This document shows, in pieces, positions 1 through 10,757 of a DNA stretch of 64,000 nt. The DNA is taken from contig CP091242.1 of the NCBI GenBank assembly GCA_027627705.1, positions 1,972,677 through 2,036,676 of the forward strand. The letters run 5' to 3'. Origin of the DNA: Hyphomonadaceae bacterium BL14. Its GTDB lineage: Bacteria > Pseudomonadota > Alphaproteobacteria > Caulobacterales > Maricaulaceae. Below the pieces are notes generated by a model that was not told the DNA's origin, ran no database searches, and saw only the letters and a program-made list of their open reading frames with translations. How positions within the stretch are numbered: position 1 is the stretch's first letter; each line of letters starts with the position of its first letter. A program made the translations under genes and the position numbers.

Positions 1-737
1 TGTCCAAGCTGGCCGACGACCAGATGCCCGCCTTCTTCAATCGCCTGCCGCGCCTGTCCTATGGCGTGCGGCCCGTGCCCGCCGCCCTGGCACCCAACTA
101 CACCACGGGCCGGTACTGGGCGGGCGACGCGGAAACCGGACGCGCCGGCGGCTATATGGTCAACACCTACCGCCTCGATCAGAGGCCGCTTTACGAGCTG
201 CCCTCCCTGACCCTGCACGAGGCCGTGCCCGGCCATCACCACCAGATCGCCCTGGCCCAGGAAATCGAAGGCCTGCCCGAGTTTCGCCGCCGCAGCTATA
301 TCACAGCGTTTGGCGAGGGCTGGGGTCTCTACGCCGAATATCTCGGCCTCGACATGGGCTTCTATCAGGACCCGTATGAGAATTTCGGGCGCCTGACGTT
401 CGAGATGTGGCGCGCCTGCCGGCTGGTGGTCGACACCGGGATTCACTGGTTCGGCTGGACCCGCGAGCAGGCCGAGGCGTGCTTCCTCGACAACTCGGCG
501 CTGGCGCCGCTGAACATCACCAATGAGGTGTCGCGCTATATCTCCTGGCCCGGTCAGGCGCTGGCCTACAAGACCGGCGAGATCCTGATCCGCCGGCTGC
601 GGGCGCAGGGAGAAACCGAGCTGGGCGAGGATTTTGATCTCGCCGCCTTCCATGACGCCCTGCTGGAAGAGGGCGCGGTGCCGCTGGATTATCTGGAAGC
701 GCGGATGGAGGCGTGGCTCGAAGAGCAGGCTCAGTAG
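1..737 (+). CDS. DUF885 family metallopeptidase, C-terminal part
   Basis: The frame is open from the left edge (first whole codon at base 3), so the N-terminus lies outside the window; about 244 codons are visible. The motif HEAVPGHHHQ (from base 216) is the HExxH-like zinc signature of the DUF885 family, followed by the usual GWGLYAEYLG segment and a helical C-terminus. DUF885 proteins are predicted zinc peptidases, often exported lipoproteins, with poorly known substrates; localisation cannot be judged without the N-terminus. The gene ends 16 bases from the convergent sqdB gene. Family assignment is firm, function is inferred. Confidence 0.85.
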   Translation, partial: SKLADDQMPAFFNRLPRLSYGVRPVPAALAPNYTTGRYWAGDAETGRAGGYMVNTYRLDQRPLYELPSLTLHEAVPGHHHQIALAQEIEGLPEFRRRSYITAFGEGWGLYAEYLGLDMGFYQDPYENFGRLTFEMWRACRLVVDTGIHWFGWTREQAEACFLDNSALAPLNITNEVSRYISWPGQALAYKTGEILIRRLRAQGETELGEDFDLAAFHDALLEEGAVPLDYLEARMEAWLEEQAQ

Positions 738-753
738 CCCCCAAAGCGCTCTC

Positions 754-1947
<1,194 letters not shown>

Positions 1948-2092
1948 CACGCCCCTCATTCACAAACGTAGCTGTTTACATGTCCTTAGTATTCGCAGGC
2001 GGCGCGCACAGAGGCAAGCCACTGCGTCCAGCGGTGCCCGGTGCGTATGGACGCACGCGCATGAAGCGTCTAAACCCCCGCGCGACAGTCAC

Positions 2093-2124
2093 CGGCGTCG
2101 AAGGCCCGGACCGGGTCGACGCCG
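2093..2124 (+). promoter_or_regulatory. Hairpin in the leader of gap
   Basis: Perfect 9-base inverted arms CGGCGTCGA (2093-2101) and TCGACGCCG (2116-2124) enclose a second, smaller CCC/GGG stem. The structure ends 26 bases before the gap start codon and about 12 bases before its Shine-Dalgarno sequence. There is no T tract, so it is not an intrinsic terminator. It could be an RNA leader structure or an operator palindrome; which one cannot be told from the sequence. Confidence 0.4.
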
Positions 2125-2150
2125 ATCACCGCATCTCAGGAGCGAGCATC

Positions 2151-3161
2151 ATGGCCCTTCGCGTGGCGATCACCGGGTTTGGACGCATTGGACGCCTGGC
2201 GCTGCGCGCCGTGCTGGAACAGCAGCGCCACAATGAGGTTCAGGTGGTGGCGATCAACGATTCCTCCACGCCGCAGACCAATGCCCACCTCCTCAAATAT
2301 GACAGCGTCCACGGCCGCTATCCCGGCGAGATCACGGTGGGCGAGGACTGGATCGATGCCGGTTTCGGACGCATCGCCAAGGTGTCCAGCCGCGATCCGT
2401 CCAAACTGCCCTGGGCTGATCTGGGGATCGACATCGTTCTGGAATGCACCGGCGCGTTCAATTCCAAAGAGGGCTCGATGGCGCACATTCATTCCGGTGC
2501 CAAACGCGTGCTGTGCTCGGCCCCGGCCAAGAATGCCGACAAGACCATCGTCTATGGCGTCAATCACGACGCGCTGACCGCGGACGACATCATCGTGTCC
2601 AACGCTTCGTGCACCACCAATGGCCTGGCACCGGTGGCCAAGACGCTCAATGACGCCATCGGCATTGCGCGCGGCCACATGACGACGATCCATGCCTATA
2701 CCGGCGACCAGCCGACGCTGGACCGGAACCACAAGGATCTGCACCGCGCCCGCGCGGCCGCCCTGTCCATGGTGCCCACCACCACCGGCGCCGCCAAAGC
2801 CGTCGGCGAGGTGCTGCCGGAGCTGAAAGGCAAGCTCGACGGTTCGGCGATCCGGGTGCCCACGCCGAACGTGTCGGTGATCGATCTGGTGTTCACCCCG
2901 GGACGCGCCACCTCCATCGACGAGGTCAACGCCGCGATCCGCGCCGCCGCTGACGGGCCGATGAAGGGCGTGTTGGGCTATGATGACCTGCCGCTGGTCT
3001 CCATCGACTACAACCATGACCCGCGCTCCTCGGTGGTGGCGCTGGACAAGACCAATGTCATCGACGGCCAGTTGGTGCGGGTGATGACCTGGTATGACAA
3101 TGAATGGGGCTTTGCCTGCCGCATGATCGACACGACGGTGGCGATGGGGCGGCTGCTATAG
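2151..3161 (+). CDS. gap: Glyceraldehyde-3-phosphate dehydrogenase
   Basis: 336 residues, the usual GAPDH length. It oxidises glyceraldehyde-3-phosphate to 1,3-bisphosphoglycerate in the cytoplasm. Visible are the NAD-binding start (ITGFGRIGR), catalytic Cys154 in SNASCTTN, the TGDQPTLD loop and the C-terminal WYDNEWGF. The start at 2151 has CAGGAG upstream and begins exactly at the family N-terminus; the frame stays open 57 codons further upstream but that extension has no GAPDH homology. First gene of gap-pgk-fba (34 bases to pgk), a run of three consecutive glycolytic/gluconeogenic steps. A strong hairpin lies in its leader. Confidence 0.96.
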   Translation: MALRVAITGFGRIGRLALRAVLEQQRHNEVQVVAINDSSTPQTNAHLLKYDSVHGRYPGEITVGEDWIDAGFGRIAKVSSRDPSKLPWADLGIDIVLECTGAFNSKEGSMAHIHSGAKRVLCSAPAKNADKTIVYGVNHDALTADDIIVSNASCTTNGLAPVAKTLNDAIGIARGHMTTIHAYTGDQPTLDRNHKDLHRARAAALSMVPTTTGAAKAVGEVLPELKGKLDGSAIRVPTPNVSVIDLVFTPGRATSIDEVNAAIRAAADGPMKGVLGYDDLPLVSIDYNHDPRSSVVALDKTNVIDGQLVRVMTWYDNEWGFACRMIDTTVAMGRLL

Positions 3162-3195
3162 GCTGCGTCCGGGCCGGGCCAAACAAGGAGCCGTC

Positions 3196-4383
3196 ATGAT
3201 CCGCCGCATTGAAGATGCCGATATCGCCGGAAAGCGCGTGCTTGTGCGCGTGGATTTCAATGTGCCCATGGAGGGCATGCGCGTCGCCGACGATACCCGC
3301 CTGCGCGCCGCCCTGGCGACCATCCATCATCTGCGTGATGGCGGGGCGAAGGTGATCCTGGCCGCCCATTTCGACCGTCCGCGCGGCCGGCGCGTACCCT
3401 CCATGTCGCTGGCACCGGTGGCCTCGGCGCTGGAAGATCTGCTCGGCACGCCGGTGAAATTCGTCTCTGATTGCATCGGCCCCGACGCCGAAGGCGCTGC
3501 GGGCCTGCTGAAACCCGGCGGCGTGCTGCTGCTGGAGAACACGCGCTTCCATGCGGGCGAAGAGGCGAACGATCCCGACTTCGCCGCAGATCTGGCCCGT
3601 CTGGCGGACATTTATGTCAACGACGCCTTCTCCGCCGCGCACCGCGCCCATGCCTCCACCGTGGGCGTGGCGCGCCTGTTGCCCAGCTATGCCGGCCTCG
3701 CCTTGCAGCGGGAAATCAACCATGTGACGGCGGCTCTGGACGCGCCCCAGCGTCCGCTGCTGGCGATCGTGGGCGGCGCGAAAGTCTCCACCAAAATTGA
3801 TCTTCTCAAGAACCTCACAGCGAAGGTGGACCGGCTGTTCATCGGCGGGGCCATGGCCAATACGTTTCTGGCCGCACGCGGCCACTCGGTCGGGTCGAGC
3901 CTGTATGAGCGCGAGCTGCTTGAAACCGCGCGGGCCATCGAAGAGGCCGCAGGACAGGCGGGCTGCACGCTGATGCTGCCGGTCGACGTGGTGGTGGCGC
4001 GCGAGTTCAAAGCCCATGCCGACCGGCGTGTGGCGGGGCTGGAGGATGTCCAGGGCCCGGAAATGATCCTCGATTGCGGGCCGGAGACCATTGACCGTCT
4101 GGCCGACGCCATCGAGACGGCGCGCACCCTGGTGTGGAACGGCCCGCTGGGCGCGTTCGAAACGCCGCCCTTTGACACCGGCACGGTCGAGGCGGCGCAA
4201 TTTGCTGCGCTGCGTTGCCGCGAGCACGGGCTGACGGCGGTGGCGGGCGGCGGCGATACAGTGTCAGCGCTCAACCGGGCCGGCGCGGCGGATGATTTCA
4301 CCTTCGTCTCGACGGCGGGCGGGGCCTTCCTGGAATGGCTGGAGGGCAAGACCTTGCCCGGAATCGCGGTTCTTGAAGGCTGA
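3196..4383 (+). CDS. pgk: Phosphoglycerate kinase
   Basis: 395 residues, full length. It transfers phosphate between 1,3-bisphosphoglycerate and ADP. The family signature RVDFNVP is at residues 18-24, followed by the substrate-binding LLENTRFH segment, the GGAKVSTKI hinge region and the nucleotide-binding GGGDTVSAL near the C-terminus. The early loop normally written SHxGRPxG reads AHFDRPRG here, with the basic residue kept and Gly replaced by Asp. Shine-Dalgarno AAGGAG precedes the ATG. It lies between gap and fba on the same strand, likely one transcript. Confidence 0.96.
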   Translation: MIRRIEDADIAGKRVLVRVDFNVPMEGMRVADDTRLRAALATIHHLRDGGAKVILAAHFDRPRGRRVPSMSLAPVASALEDLLGTPVKFVSDCIGPDAEGAAGLLKPGGVLLLENTRFHAGEEANDPDFAADLARLADIYVNDAFSAAHRAHASTVGVARLLPSYAGLALQREINHVTAALDAPQRPLLAIVGGAKVSTKIDLLKNLTAKVDRLFIGGAMANTFLAARGHSVGSSLYERELLETARAIEEAAGQAGCTLMLPVDVVVAREFKAHADRRVAGLEDVQGPEMILDCGPETIDRLADAIETARTLVWNGPLGAFETPPFDTGTVEAAQFAALRCREHGLTAVAGGGDTVSALNRAGAADDFTFVSTAGGAFLEWLEGKTLPGIAVLEG

Positions 4384-4459
4384 CATCTTGACCCTGCGCG
4401 CGGGCGGGGACACACAGGCGGCGGGCAGTGCTCACCACAATCGCAAAGGGACAGGCGCC

Positions 4460-5491
4460 ATGGATCTCGACCAGCTCAACGAAACCGCCATCGCCTTGAC
4501 GGCGCCGGGCAAGGGCATTCTGGCGGCGGACGAGTCCACCTCCACCATCAAGAAGCGCTTTGACACGATCGGGCTGACCTCGACAGCCGACAGCCGCCGC
4601 GACTGGCGCGAGATGCTGTTCCGTACGCGGCCCGCCATGACCGAGTATGTGTCGGGTGTGATCCTGTTTGACGAGACCCTGCGCCAGTTCGCCGCCGACG
4701 GCACACCGCTTGCCAAGCTCATCACCGATGCCGGCTCGATCCCGGGCATCAAGGTGGATGCCGGCGCCAAGCCGCTGGCCGGCTCGCCGGGTGAGACCGT
4801 GACTGAAGGCCTCGACGGTCTGCGCGGGCGGCTGGAGGAGTATTACCAGCTCGGCGCCCGCTTTGCGAAATGGCGCGCGGTGATCGATCTGGGCCGCGGC
4901 GGGGATGAGTCCATCCCCTCGCAATACTGCATCAACGTCAACATGCACGCGCTCGCGCGCTATGCCGCCCTGTGCCAGGAAGCCAATATCGTCCCCATCG
5001 TGGAGCCCGAGGTTCTGATGGACGGTGATCACACAATCGAGCGCTGCTACGAGGTGACCGAGTTCGCCCTGCGCCGGCTCTATTCGGAGCTTTTTGACCA
5101 GGGCGTGGTGCTGGAAGGCACCGTCCTCAAGCCAAACATGGTCATTGCCGGTGCCAAATGCCCAGATCAGGCGAGCCGCGAGGAAGTCGCGGAAATGACG
5201 GTGCAGTGCCTGATCAACACCGTCCCGGCCGCCGTTCCGGGCATCGCCTTCCTGTCGGGCGGCCAGTCGGACGAGGACGCCACTGCGCATCTGTCGATGA
5301 TGAATGAAGGCTTCGACCTGCCCTGGCCGCTGACATTCTCGTATGGCCGCGCCCTGCAGGCCGCGCCGCTGAAAGCCTGGGGCGGCTCAAATGTCGAAGC
5401 CGGCCAGCGCGCCTTCAACCACCGCGCCCGCATGAACTCCCTGGCGGCGCTGGGCGAGTGGTCCGAAGACCTCGAGCGCGACGCGGCGTAA
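4460..5491 (+). CDS. fba: Class I fructose-bisphosphate aldolase
   Basis: 343 residues. The N-terminal GKGILAADES and the Schiff-base lysine Lys224 in GTVLKPNM identify the metal-independent class I aldolase common in animals and some bacteria, which interconverts fructose-1,6-bisphosphate and two triose phosphates. The C-terminal SYGRALQ segment is present. The start at 4460 is preceded by AAAGGGA. The frame is open further upstream over the end of pgk, but that part has no family match. Third gene of the gap-pgk-fba run. It is followed by a palindromic intergenic element and then a convergent peptidase gene. Confidence 0.95.
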   Translation: MDLDQLNETAIALTAPGKGILAADESTSTIKKRFDTIGLTSTADSRRDWREMLFRTRPAMTEYVSGVILFDETLRQFAADGTPLAKLITDAGSIPGIKVDAGAKPLAGSPGETVTEGLDGLRGRLEEYYQLGARFAKWRAVIDLGRGGDESIPSQYCINVNMHALARYAALCQEANIVPIVEPEVLMDGDHTIERCYEVTEFALRRLYSELFDQGVVLEGTVLKPNMVIAGAKCPDQASREEVAEMTVQCLINTVPAAVPGIAFLSGGQSDEDATAHLSMMNEGFDLPWPLTFSYGRALQAAPLKAWGGSNVEAGQRAFNHRARMNSLAALGEWSEDLERDAA

Positions 5492-5520
5492 GGGGACGGG
5501 ACGCGCTGACTCACCCGATG

Positions 5521-5639
5521 CTGCTTTCCCGGACGGCGTAGCCGATCCGGGACCCAGCCCGTGCACTGTCCGCCTGCCAGCCGCTCACAGGCTTTTGTGG
5601 ATGGATCCCGGCTCTCCCTGCGGTCGGCCGGGAAAGCAG
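5521..5639. repeat. Palindromic intergenic element
   Basis: Perfect 12-base inverted arms, CTGCTTTCCCGG at 5521-5532 and CCGGGAAAGCAG at 5628-5639, bracket about 95 bases. Nested inside are GATCCGGGACC and GGATCCCGGC, which are near inverses of each other. It fills most of the gap between the convergent genes fba and the M16 peptidase. The arrangement resembles the REP-like palindromes scattered through alphaproteobacterial genomes and could act as a bidirectional terminator. No second copy was noticed in this window. Confidence 0.5.
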
Positions 5640-5702
5640 TTTCGGTTGGTTCGGACCACGCCCCAGCCTCCGCTCAACGGCAGGGACTCGCCGGGCCCAG
5701 GA

Positions 5703-8657
5703 TTACCCGCCGTCATCCTCTTCCGGCGCGTCCAGACCCGCAGGCACTGTTGCCACGATCTGCGGCAGGATGGTCAGGCGGAAGGCGCGGGCCGGGTCCA
5801 GGCTTTCGCGCGCGAGCGTGACAATCTCCTCAACGCTGACGTCGCGATAGTCCGCCTCGGCGGTACGCAGATTGTCCAGCCTGCGGGGATCTGTCTGGGA
5901 GCGGGCCAACGCGTTGATCCAGAACGGATTGCGCTCGCGCTGTTCGCGCAGACGCTCAAGCACGGGCTGGCGGGCGCGCTGCAGCTCGTCCTCGCTGATC
6001 TCGCCGGACGTCATCACGCCCGCGATTTCGTCGACAATCTCGTACATGCGCTCGATATCGGCTACCGCCACATCCAGACCCACCCAGAGAAAGCCGAAAT
6101 CGGGATAGACCGTGGAGGGCTGACCCTGAACGATGGGCGAATAGGTTGCGCCCTCGCGCTCGCGGAAGCGCTCGGTGGCCTTGAGCGAGAACACCTCTGC
6201 CATCAGATCCAGCGCCCGGCCCCTGCGGCGGTCGAACCCGTCGCCGATGGGGAAATAGACATTGGCCATGCCCTGATAGTCCTGGCCGTCGAAATACAGC
6301 ACCTCGGGCTCCGGTGCCGGATCAGGGAAGCGCAGCTGCCGGTTAGCGTCATAATCCGGCCAGTCCGCCGAGCGCTCCGGCAGGGCACCGAAAGTCGCGG
6401 CGGCCACCTCGACGGCCCGGTCCACCGTGATGTCGCCCACAATGGTGATTTCTATGGGTGCCTCGGCCAGCGCCGGCGCCAGCAATTCACGGGCGTGATC
6501 CATGGTGAAGTTGGCGATCTCTTCAGCGGTGGGGAAACCCCAGCGCGCGTCACCGCTGCGCAGAAGCCGCCCGCCCCGATTAACCGCCACCTGAACCGCT
6601 TGCGCGTTCTGGCCGCGGCGCACTTCCTCGGCAATGGTGCGGAACTGACTGAGCCCGTCCTCACGCCAGCCCGGGGCCGTCATGAAGGCTGCCAGCACCT
6701 GCATTTGCAGCTCGAAATCGGACGGTGTGGTGGCGTTGGAGAAGAAAAAGCTCTCCGACCCCACGCCCAGCCCGTACCCCACTGAACGCCCGGCCAGCAG
6801 GCGCTGGAGATCGTCGCGGTCATGGGCTTCCAGACCGCCGCCGCCGAAAGCCGCGCCCAGGATGGAGCCGGCCGCCGGTACCGGCTGGTCGGTCATGTCC
6901 CCGGCGCCAAAGTCGGCGCGCACGCGGACCACGCGCGATTCAAAGTCGGTGGGCTTCACATTGAGGCGCACACCGTTGGCGAAGGTGATCCGGGTCACGC
7001 CGAACTCGTCGAGCGTTTCGCTTGATATCACCTCGCCGGCCGGCCCGAACTCGGTGTAGGCGAAGGCGTCCGAGCCGCTCTCGGCAGGCGGATCGACCCG
7101 CTCGGCTGTGGAGGCAAGCCAGGCCTCGCGCACGGCAGCCTCGCCCTCGGCCAGATCTTGATTGAGCGCCACCATCACATGAGGCGGGGCGGCCTGCCAC
7201 GCCTCGCGGAACGCCGCCTCGACGCGTGCCAGCGTGATCTCGCTTTCGAGCGCGTCAAACCAGTCGCGGGCAAATTCGGGATGATTGAACACCGATCCGC
7301 GCAGCCAGCTGGACCAGATGGAATCGGCCAGGCTGGTGGTCTGGCGCGTCGTGGCCTGATCGGCTGCGTTGCGCACACCGGTGCGCATATTCGCCAGTTG
7401 CTCGTCCAGCTCGCTGCGGGTGAAGCCATGCTCCAGCGCCCGGCGCAGCTCCTGCTCGACCATGGCCACGCCTTCGCGCCAGCGGTCCGGCGAGGACACG
7501 GCGAACACGCCCGCGCGCGTCGCGATATCAAATTCGCTGACATAGGACAGGCTGGCCTGAACCAGCGGGGAATCGCCGCGGTTGATGCGCGCCTGGAGGC
7601 GGCGCTGCACAATGGACTGACCCAGCTGGCGCAGGACGGCCTGCTCGCGTCCCGCCCGGGTATCCAGTGGGCCCGGGCCGGGCTCGATCACGTCCGCGGT
7701 GATCAGGGTAAACACGCCGGGATCATGGAAGAACGCAAAGCGCGGCGCGCCAGCGCGCGTGACGGTTCCGGCCACCGGATCGGGGCCGGCTTCGCCCGGC
7801 TGGGTCCAGCTGGCGAAGCTCTCCACCCGCTCCACCTCCAGACCCGGCACACTGATGTCGAACCCGTCGCGGATCATGGCCGCCACGTCATCGGCATCGA
7901 AATCACCCGTAACCACGAGCAGCGCGCGCTCGGGCCGGTAATAGGACTCGTAATAGCGCACGAAAGCATCGCGTGTGGCGGTCTCGATAACTTCGGTGGT
8001 CCCGATAGGATCGCGCTGCGGGATCATCGAGCCGGGGTAGAGGAAGTCGTAATACTGGCTCAGAAAACGGCTGACGGGCGTGTTGCGGAAACGCTCCTCG
8101 CCCAGGATGACGCCGCGCTCGGACTCAATCTCGGCGTCAACCATGGTCAGTTCCGAGGCGGTTTCGCGCATCAGAAACAGGGCGATCTTGATCAGTTCCT
8201 CGCTCGCCTGCGGCAGGTTCAGCTGATAGCCGACCACTTCATGGCCGGTGAAGGCGTTGGTGTCCGGCCCGAAGGCGAGGCCATAGCGTTCAAGCAGGCG
8301 CACCATTTCGTTGCGCGGCACATGGGTCGAACCCTTGAAGGCCATATGTTCGATGAAATGGGCCAGTCCGCGCTGATCGTCCGCCTCGGCCAGCGAACCG
8401 ACATTGAGCACCAGACGGACCGCCGCCGTGTTCGAGGGCGTGGCGTTGGGCATGATCGCGTAGCGCATCCCGTTTTCGAGCACGCCGTAGCGCACGCCGG
8501 GATCTGCCGGAATATCGCTGACTTCATGGGCGAAATCAGCCGCCTCGAACGCAGTGCGCAAGTCGGGTTCCGGATCGCCCGGCCGGTCGCAGCCTGCAAG
8601 AGCCAATACACCCAGCGCGGCAGCCAGTGCCAGCGCATTGCGCCATGTCATCATCAT
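5703..8657 (-). CDS. M16 family zinc peptidase lipoprotein, two-domain
   Basis: 984 residues. The N-terminus has a hydrophobic signal and lipobox LALAGC (Cys23), so it is probably anchored in the outer membrane facing the periplasm. The first M16 domain has the inverted zinc motif HFIEH (His100, Glu103, His104) and a downstream ESERGVILGEE helix that would supply the third ligand. The second half repeats the M16 fold (FANGVRLNVKPTDF) without HxxEH, the usual inactive partner. The start at 8657 is the first of three consecutive ATGs with GAGAGG upstream. It likely degrades periplasmic peptides; the substrate is unknown. It stands alone. Confidence 0.9.
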   Translation of the reverse strand: MMMTWRNALALAAALGVLALAGCDRPGDPEPDLRTAFEAADFAHEVSDIPADPGVRYGVLENGMRYAIMPNATPSNTAAVRLVLNVGSLAEADDQRGLAHFIEHMAFKGSTHVPRNEMVRLLERYGLAFGPDTNAFTGHEVVGYQLNLPQASEELIKIALFLMRETASELTMVDAEIESERGVILGEERFRNTPVSRFLSQYYDFLYPGSMIPQRDPIGTTEVIETATRDAFVRYYESYYRPERALLVVTGDFDADDVAAMIRDGFDISVPGLEVERVESFASWTQPGEAGPDPVAGTVTRAGAPRFAFFHDPGVFTLITADVIEPGPGPLDTRAGREQAVLRQLGQSIVQRRLQARINRGDSPLVQASLSYVSEFDIATRAGVFAVSSPDRWREGVAMVEQELRRALEHGFTRSELDEQLANMRTGVRNAADQATTRQTTSLADSIWSSWLRGSVFNHPEFARDWFDALESEITLARVEAAFREAWQAAPPHVMVALNQDLAEGEAAVREAWLASTAERVDPPAESGSDAFAYTEFGPAGEVISSETLDEFGVTRITFANGVRLNVKPTDFESRVVRVRADFGAGDMTDQPVPAAGSILGAAFGGGGLEAHDRDDLQRLLAGRSVGYGLGVGSESFFFSNATTPSDFELQMQVLAAFMTAPGWREDGLSQFRTIAEEVRRGQNAQAVQVAVNRGGRLLRSGDARWGFPTAEEIANFTMDHARELLAPALAEAPIEITIVGDITVDRAVEVAAATFGALPERSADWPDYDANRQLRFPDPAPEPEVLYFDGQDYQGMANVYFPIGDGFDRRRGRALDLMAEVFSLKATERFREREGATYSPIVQGQPSTVYPDFGFLWVGLDVAVADIERMYEIVDEIAGVMTSGEISEDELQRARQPVLERLREQRERNPFWINALARSQTDPRRLDNLRTAEADYRDVSVEEIVTLARESLDPARAFRLTILPQIVATVPAGLDAPEEDDGG

Positions 8658-8744
8658 CTGCAGCCTCTCACAGCCCGCCCCGTCCCGGTACAAAGGATAG
8701 GCGTCCGCCCGCGGACAGCAAATGAAATTGCTGACACACGCCGG

Positions 8745-10592
8745 TCAGGCCGGTTCAATCTCGGCGAGTGTCTCGATGGGATCGTGCTCGGCGACCCAAT
8801 GACCGGGTGCCACTTCGATCAGCCGGGGCCGGTATTGCTCGGCGTCCGGATCGTCGATCAGCTTTGATTTCAGGAAGCGCAGCTGGGCGCGGCTGTCGAG
8901 CGGGCTGGGCAGATCGCCGGACAGTTTCAGACGCTTGCGGGACTTTTCGATCGCCGGATCGGGGATGGGTGCGGCGCTGATCAGGGCGCGCGTATAGGGG
9001 TGGCGCGCATCGGAATAGATCGTATCGCGGTCGGCCAGTTCCACCACCCGGCCCAGATACAGCACCATGACCCGGTGGGAGACTTCGCGCACCACCGACA
9101 GGTCGTGTGAAATGAACAGCATGGACAGTCCGAAATCGGCCTGCAGACCGACCAGAAGCTCGATGATCTGGGCCTGGATCGAGACGTCCAGCGCGCTGAC
9201 CGCCTCGTCACAGATCACCAGCTTGGGCTCCAGGATCATCGCCCGGGCAATGCCCACGCGCTGGTTCTGGCCGCCGGACAATTCATGGGGATAGCGGTTG
9301 ATCATATCGGGATCGAGCCCGACCCGCTCCATCATGGCGCGCACTTCGGTTTCGCGCTCGCGCGCGCTCATGAAGCGGCGATAGGTCAGCATGGGCTCAG
9401 CGATGGAAGCGCCAATGGTCATGCGCGGGTTGAGCGAGGCCATCGGGTCCTGGAAGACGATCTGCAAATCCTCGCGCGCGGCGCGCATATCCTTGCGGTT
9501 CAGCGCCAGCAGATCCTTGCCGATCCAGCTCACCGCGCCGGCCTTTGACGGTACCAGGCGCAGCACGGCGCGGGCCAGCGTGGACTTGCCACACCCCGAC
9601 TCGCCCACAATCCCGAGCGTCTCGCCGGGCAGCAGCGCAAAGCTCAGCCCGTCCACCGCCTTCAGCGGCTTGGTCTTGGGAAACAGGCCGCCGCCGACCT
9701 TGACCGGGAATTGAACTTTCAGATCCACCGCCTCGAGCATGGGCGTATCGGTGGCTTCGCCCTTGCGCGGGGCCGCCCCGGTCAGCTTGCCCGGCTGATC
9801 CAGGCGGGGCATCGCGTCCAGCAGCATGCGGGTATAGGCGTGGCGCGGCGCGCTGAAGATGTCGTGCACATCGCCGGTTTCGACATAGGCGCCATCCTTC
9901 ATCACCTGGACCCGGTCGGCCATGCGCGCCACCACACCCATGTCGTGGGTGATCAGCGCAATGGCGGCGCCGGTCTCCGCCTTCAGGTCATCCATGATGT
10001 CGAGCACCTGGGCCTGGACGGTCACGTCCAGCGCCGTGGTCGGTTCGTCGGCGATCAGCAGGTCCGGCTCGCACAGCATGGCCATGGCGATCATGACACG
10101 CTGGCGCATGCCGCCTGACAGCTCGTGGGGAAACTGGCGCAGCCGCCGGCGCGCTTCGGGGATGCGCACGCGCTCCAGCCAGTCCACGCAGCGCTTTTCG
10201 GCCTCTTCGCCACGCAGTTTCAGATGGACGTCGAGAACCTCTTTCAGCTGGTCGCCGACGCGCATGTGCGGGGTCAGCGATGTCAGCGGGTCCTGGAAGA
10301 TCATGGTCATCTTCCGTCCGCGTACCCGGTTCAGCTTGTGGGGCGCGAGATTGAGGATTTCCTCGCCGGCGTAGCGGATCGAGCCCGACGCCTTGCCATT
10401 CGACGCCAACAGCCCCATCGCCGCCAGAAAGGTCTGGCTCTTGCCCGACCCGGACTCGCCCACAACGGCGAGGCATTCGCCCCGGGCTATCTCCAGGCTC
10501 ACGCCGCGCACGGCGTTCACGGCACCGTCGGGCGTATCAAAGGTCACATGAAGGTCGGACACCTGGAAGATGGGCGCAGTCGTCTGGGTCAA
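8745..10592 (-). CDS. Fused dipeptide/oligopeptide-type ABC transporter ATPase
   Basis: 615 residues with two complete ABC ATPase domains (about 1-270 and 285-600). Each has Walker A (GESGSGKS and GESGCGKS), a signature (ELSGGMRQR and ELSGGQNQR) and Walker B (DEPTTALD and DEAVSALD). The oligopeptide C-terminal extension follows each. This is the DppD-DppF/YejF arrangement fused in one chain, which powers uptake of peptides, nickel or glutathione. No permease or binding-protein gene is adjacent, so the substrate is open. The start is TTG with AGGA about ten bases upstream; there is no in-frame ATG near the family N-terminus. Confidence 0.92.
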   Translation of the reverse strand: MTQTTAPIFQVSDLHVTFDTPDGAVNAVRGVSLEIARGECLAVVGESGSGKSQTFLAAMGLLASNGKASGSIRYAGEEILNLAPHKLNRVRGRKMTMIFQDPLTSLTPHMRVGDQLKEVLDVHLKLRGEEAEKRCVDWLERVRIPEARRRLRQFPHELSGGMRQRVMIAMAMLCEPDLLIADEPTTALDVTVQAQVLDIMDDLKAETGAAIALITHDMGVVARMADRVQVMKDGAYVETGDVHDIFSAPRHAYTRMLLDAMPRLDQPGKLTGAAPRKGEATDTPMLEAVDLKVQFPVKVGGGLFPKTKPLKAVDGLSFALLPGETLGIVGESGCGKSTLARAVLRLVPSKAGAVSWIGKDLLALNRKDMRAAREDLQIVFQDPMASLNPRMTIGASIAEPMLTYRRFMSARERETEVRAMMERVGLDPDMINRYPHELSGGQNQRVGIARAMILEPKLVICDEAVSALDVSIQAQIIELLVGLQADFGLSMLFISHDLSVVREVSHRVMVLYLGRVVELADRDTIYSDARHPYTRALISAAPIPDPAIEKSRKRLKLSGDLPSPLDSRAQLRFLKSKLIDDPDAEQYRPRLIEVAPGHWVAEHDPIETLAEIEPA

Positions 10593-10757
10593 GGCAAAAA
10601 ATCCTGGAAAGGCCAGCGGGACACTCTGTGCGCAGCATACCGTCTCGCAGGATCATGGCCAGCGCGCGCGGCACCGATGATCCAGGCAGGAGACAGCACC
10701 GCGCACACTGACAGTATACTCGCCGCCTGTCCGATTCGCTGACCCCGTTGATGCCCC

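Noticed and set aside
1980..2150. N-terminal extension of GAPDH
   Set aside because: No family similarity, contains the leader hairpin, and a proper Shine-Dalgarno sequence lies before the ATG at 2151.
7158..8867. 569-codon open frame antisense to the M16 peptidase
   Set aside because: Shadow frame of the same kind; the real gene has a signal peptide, zinc motif and full family length.
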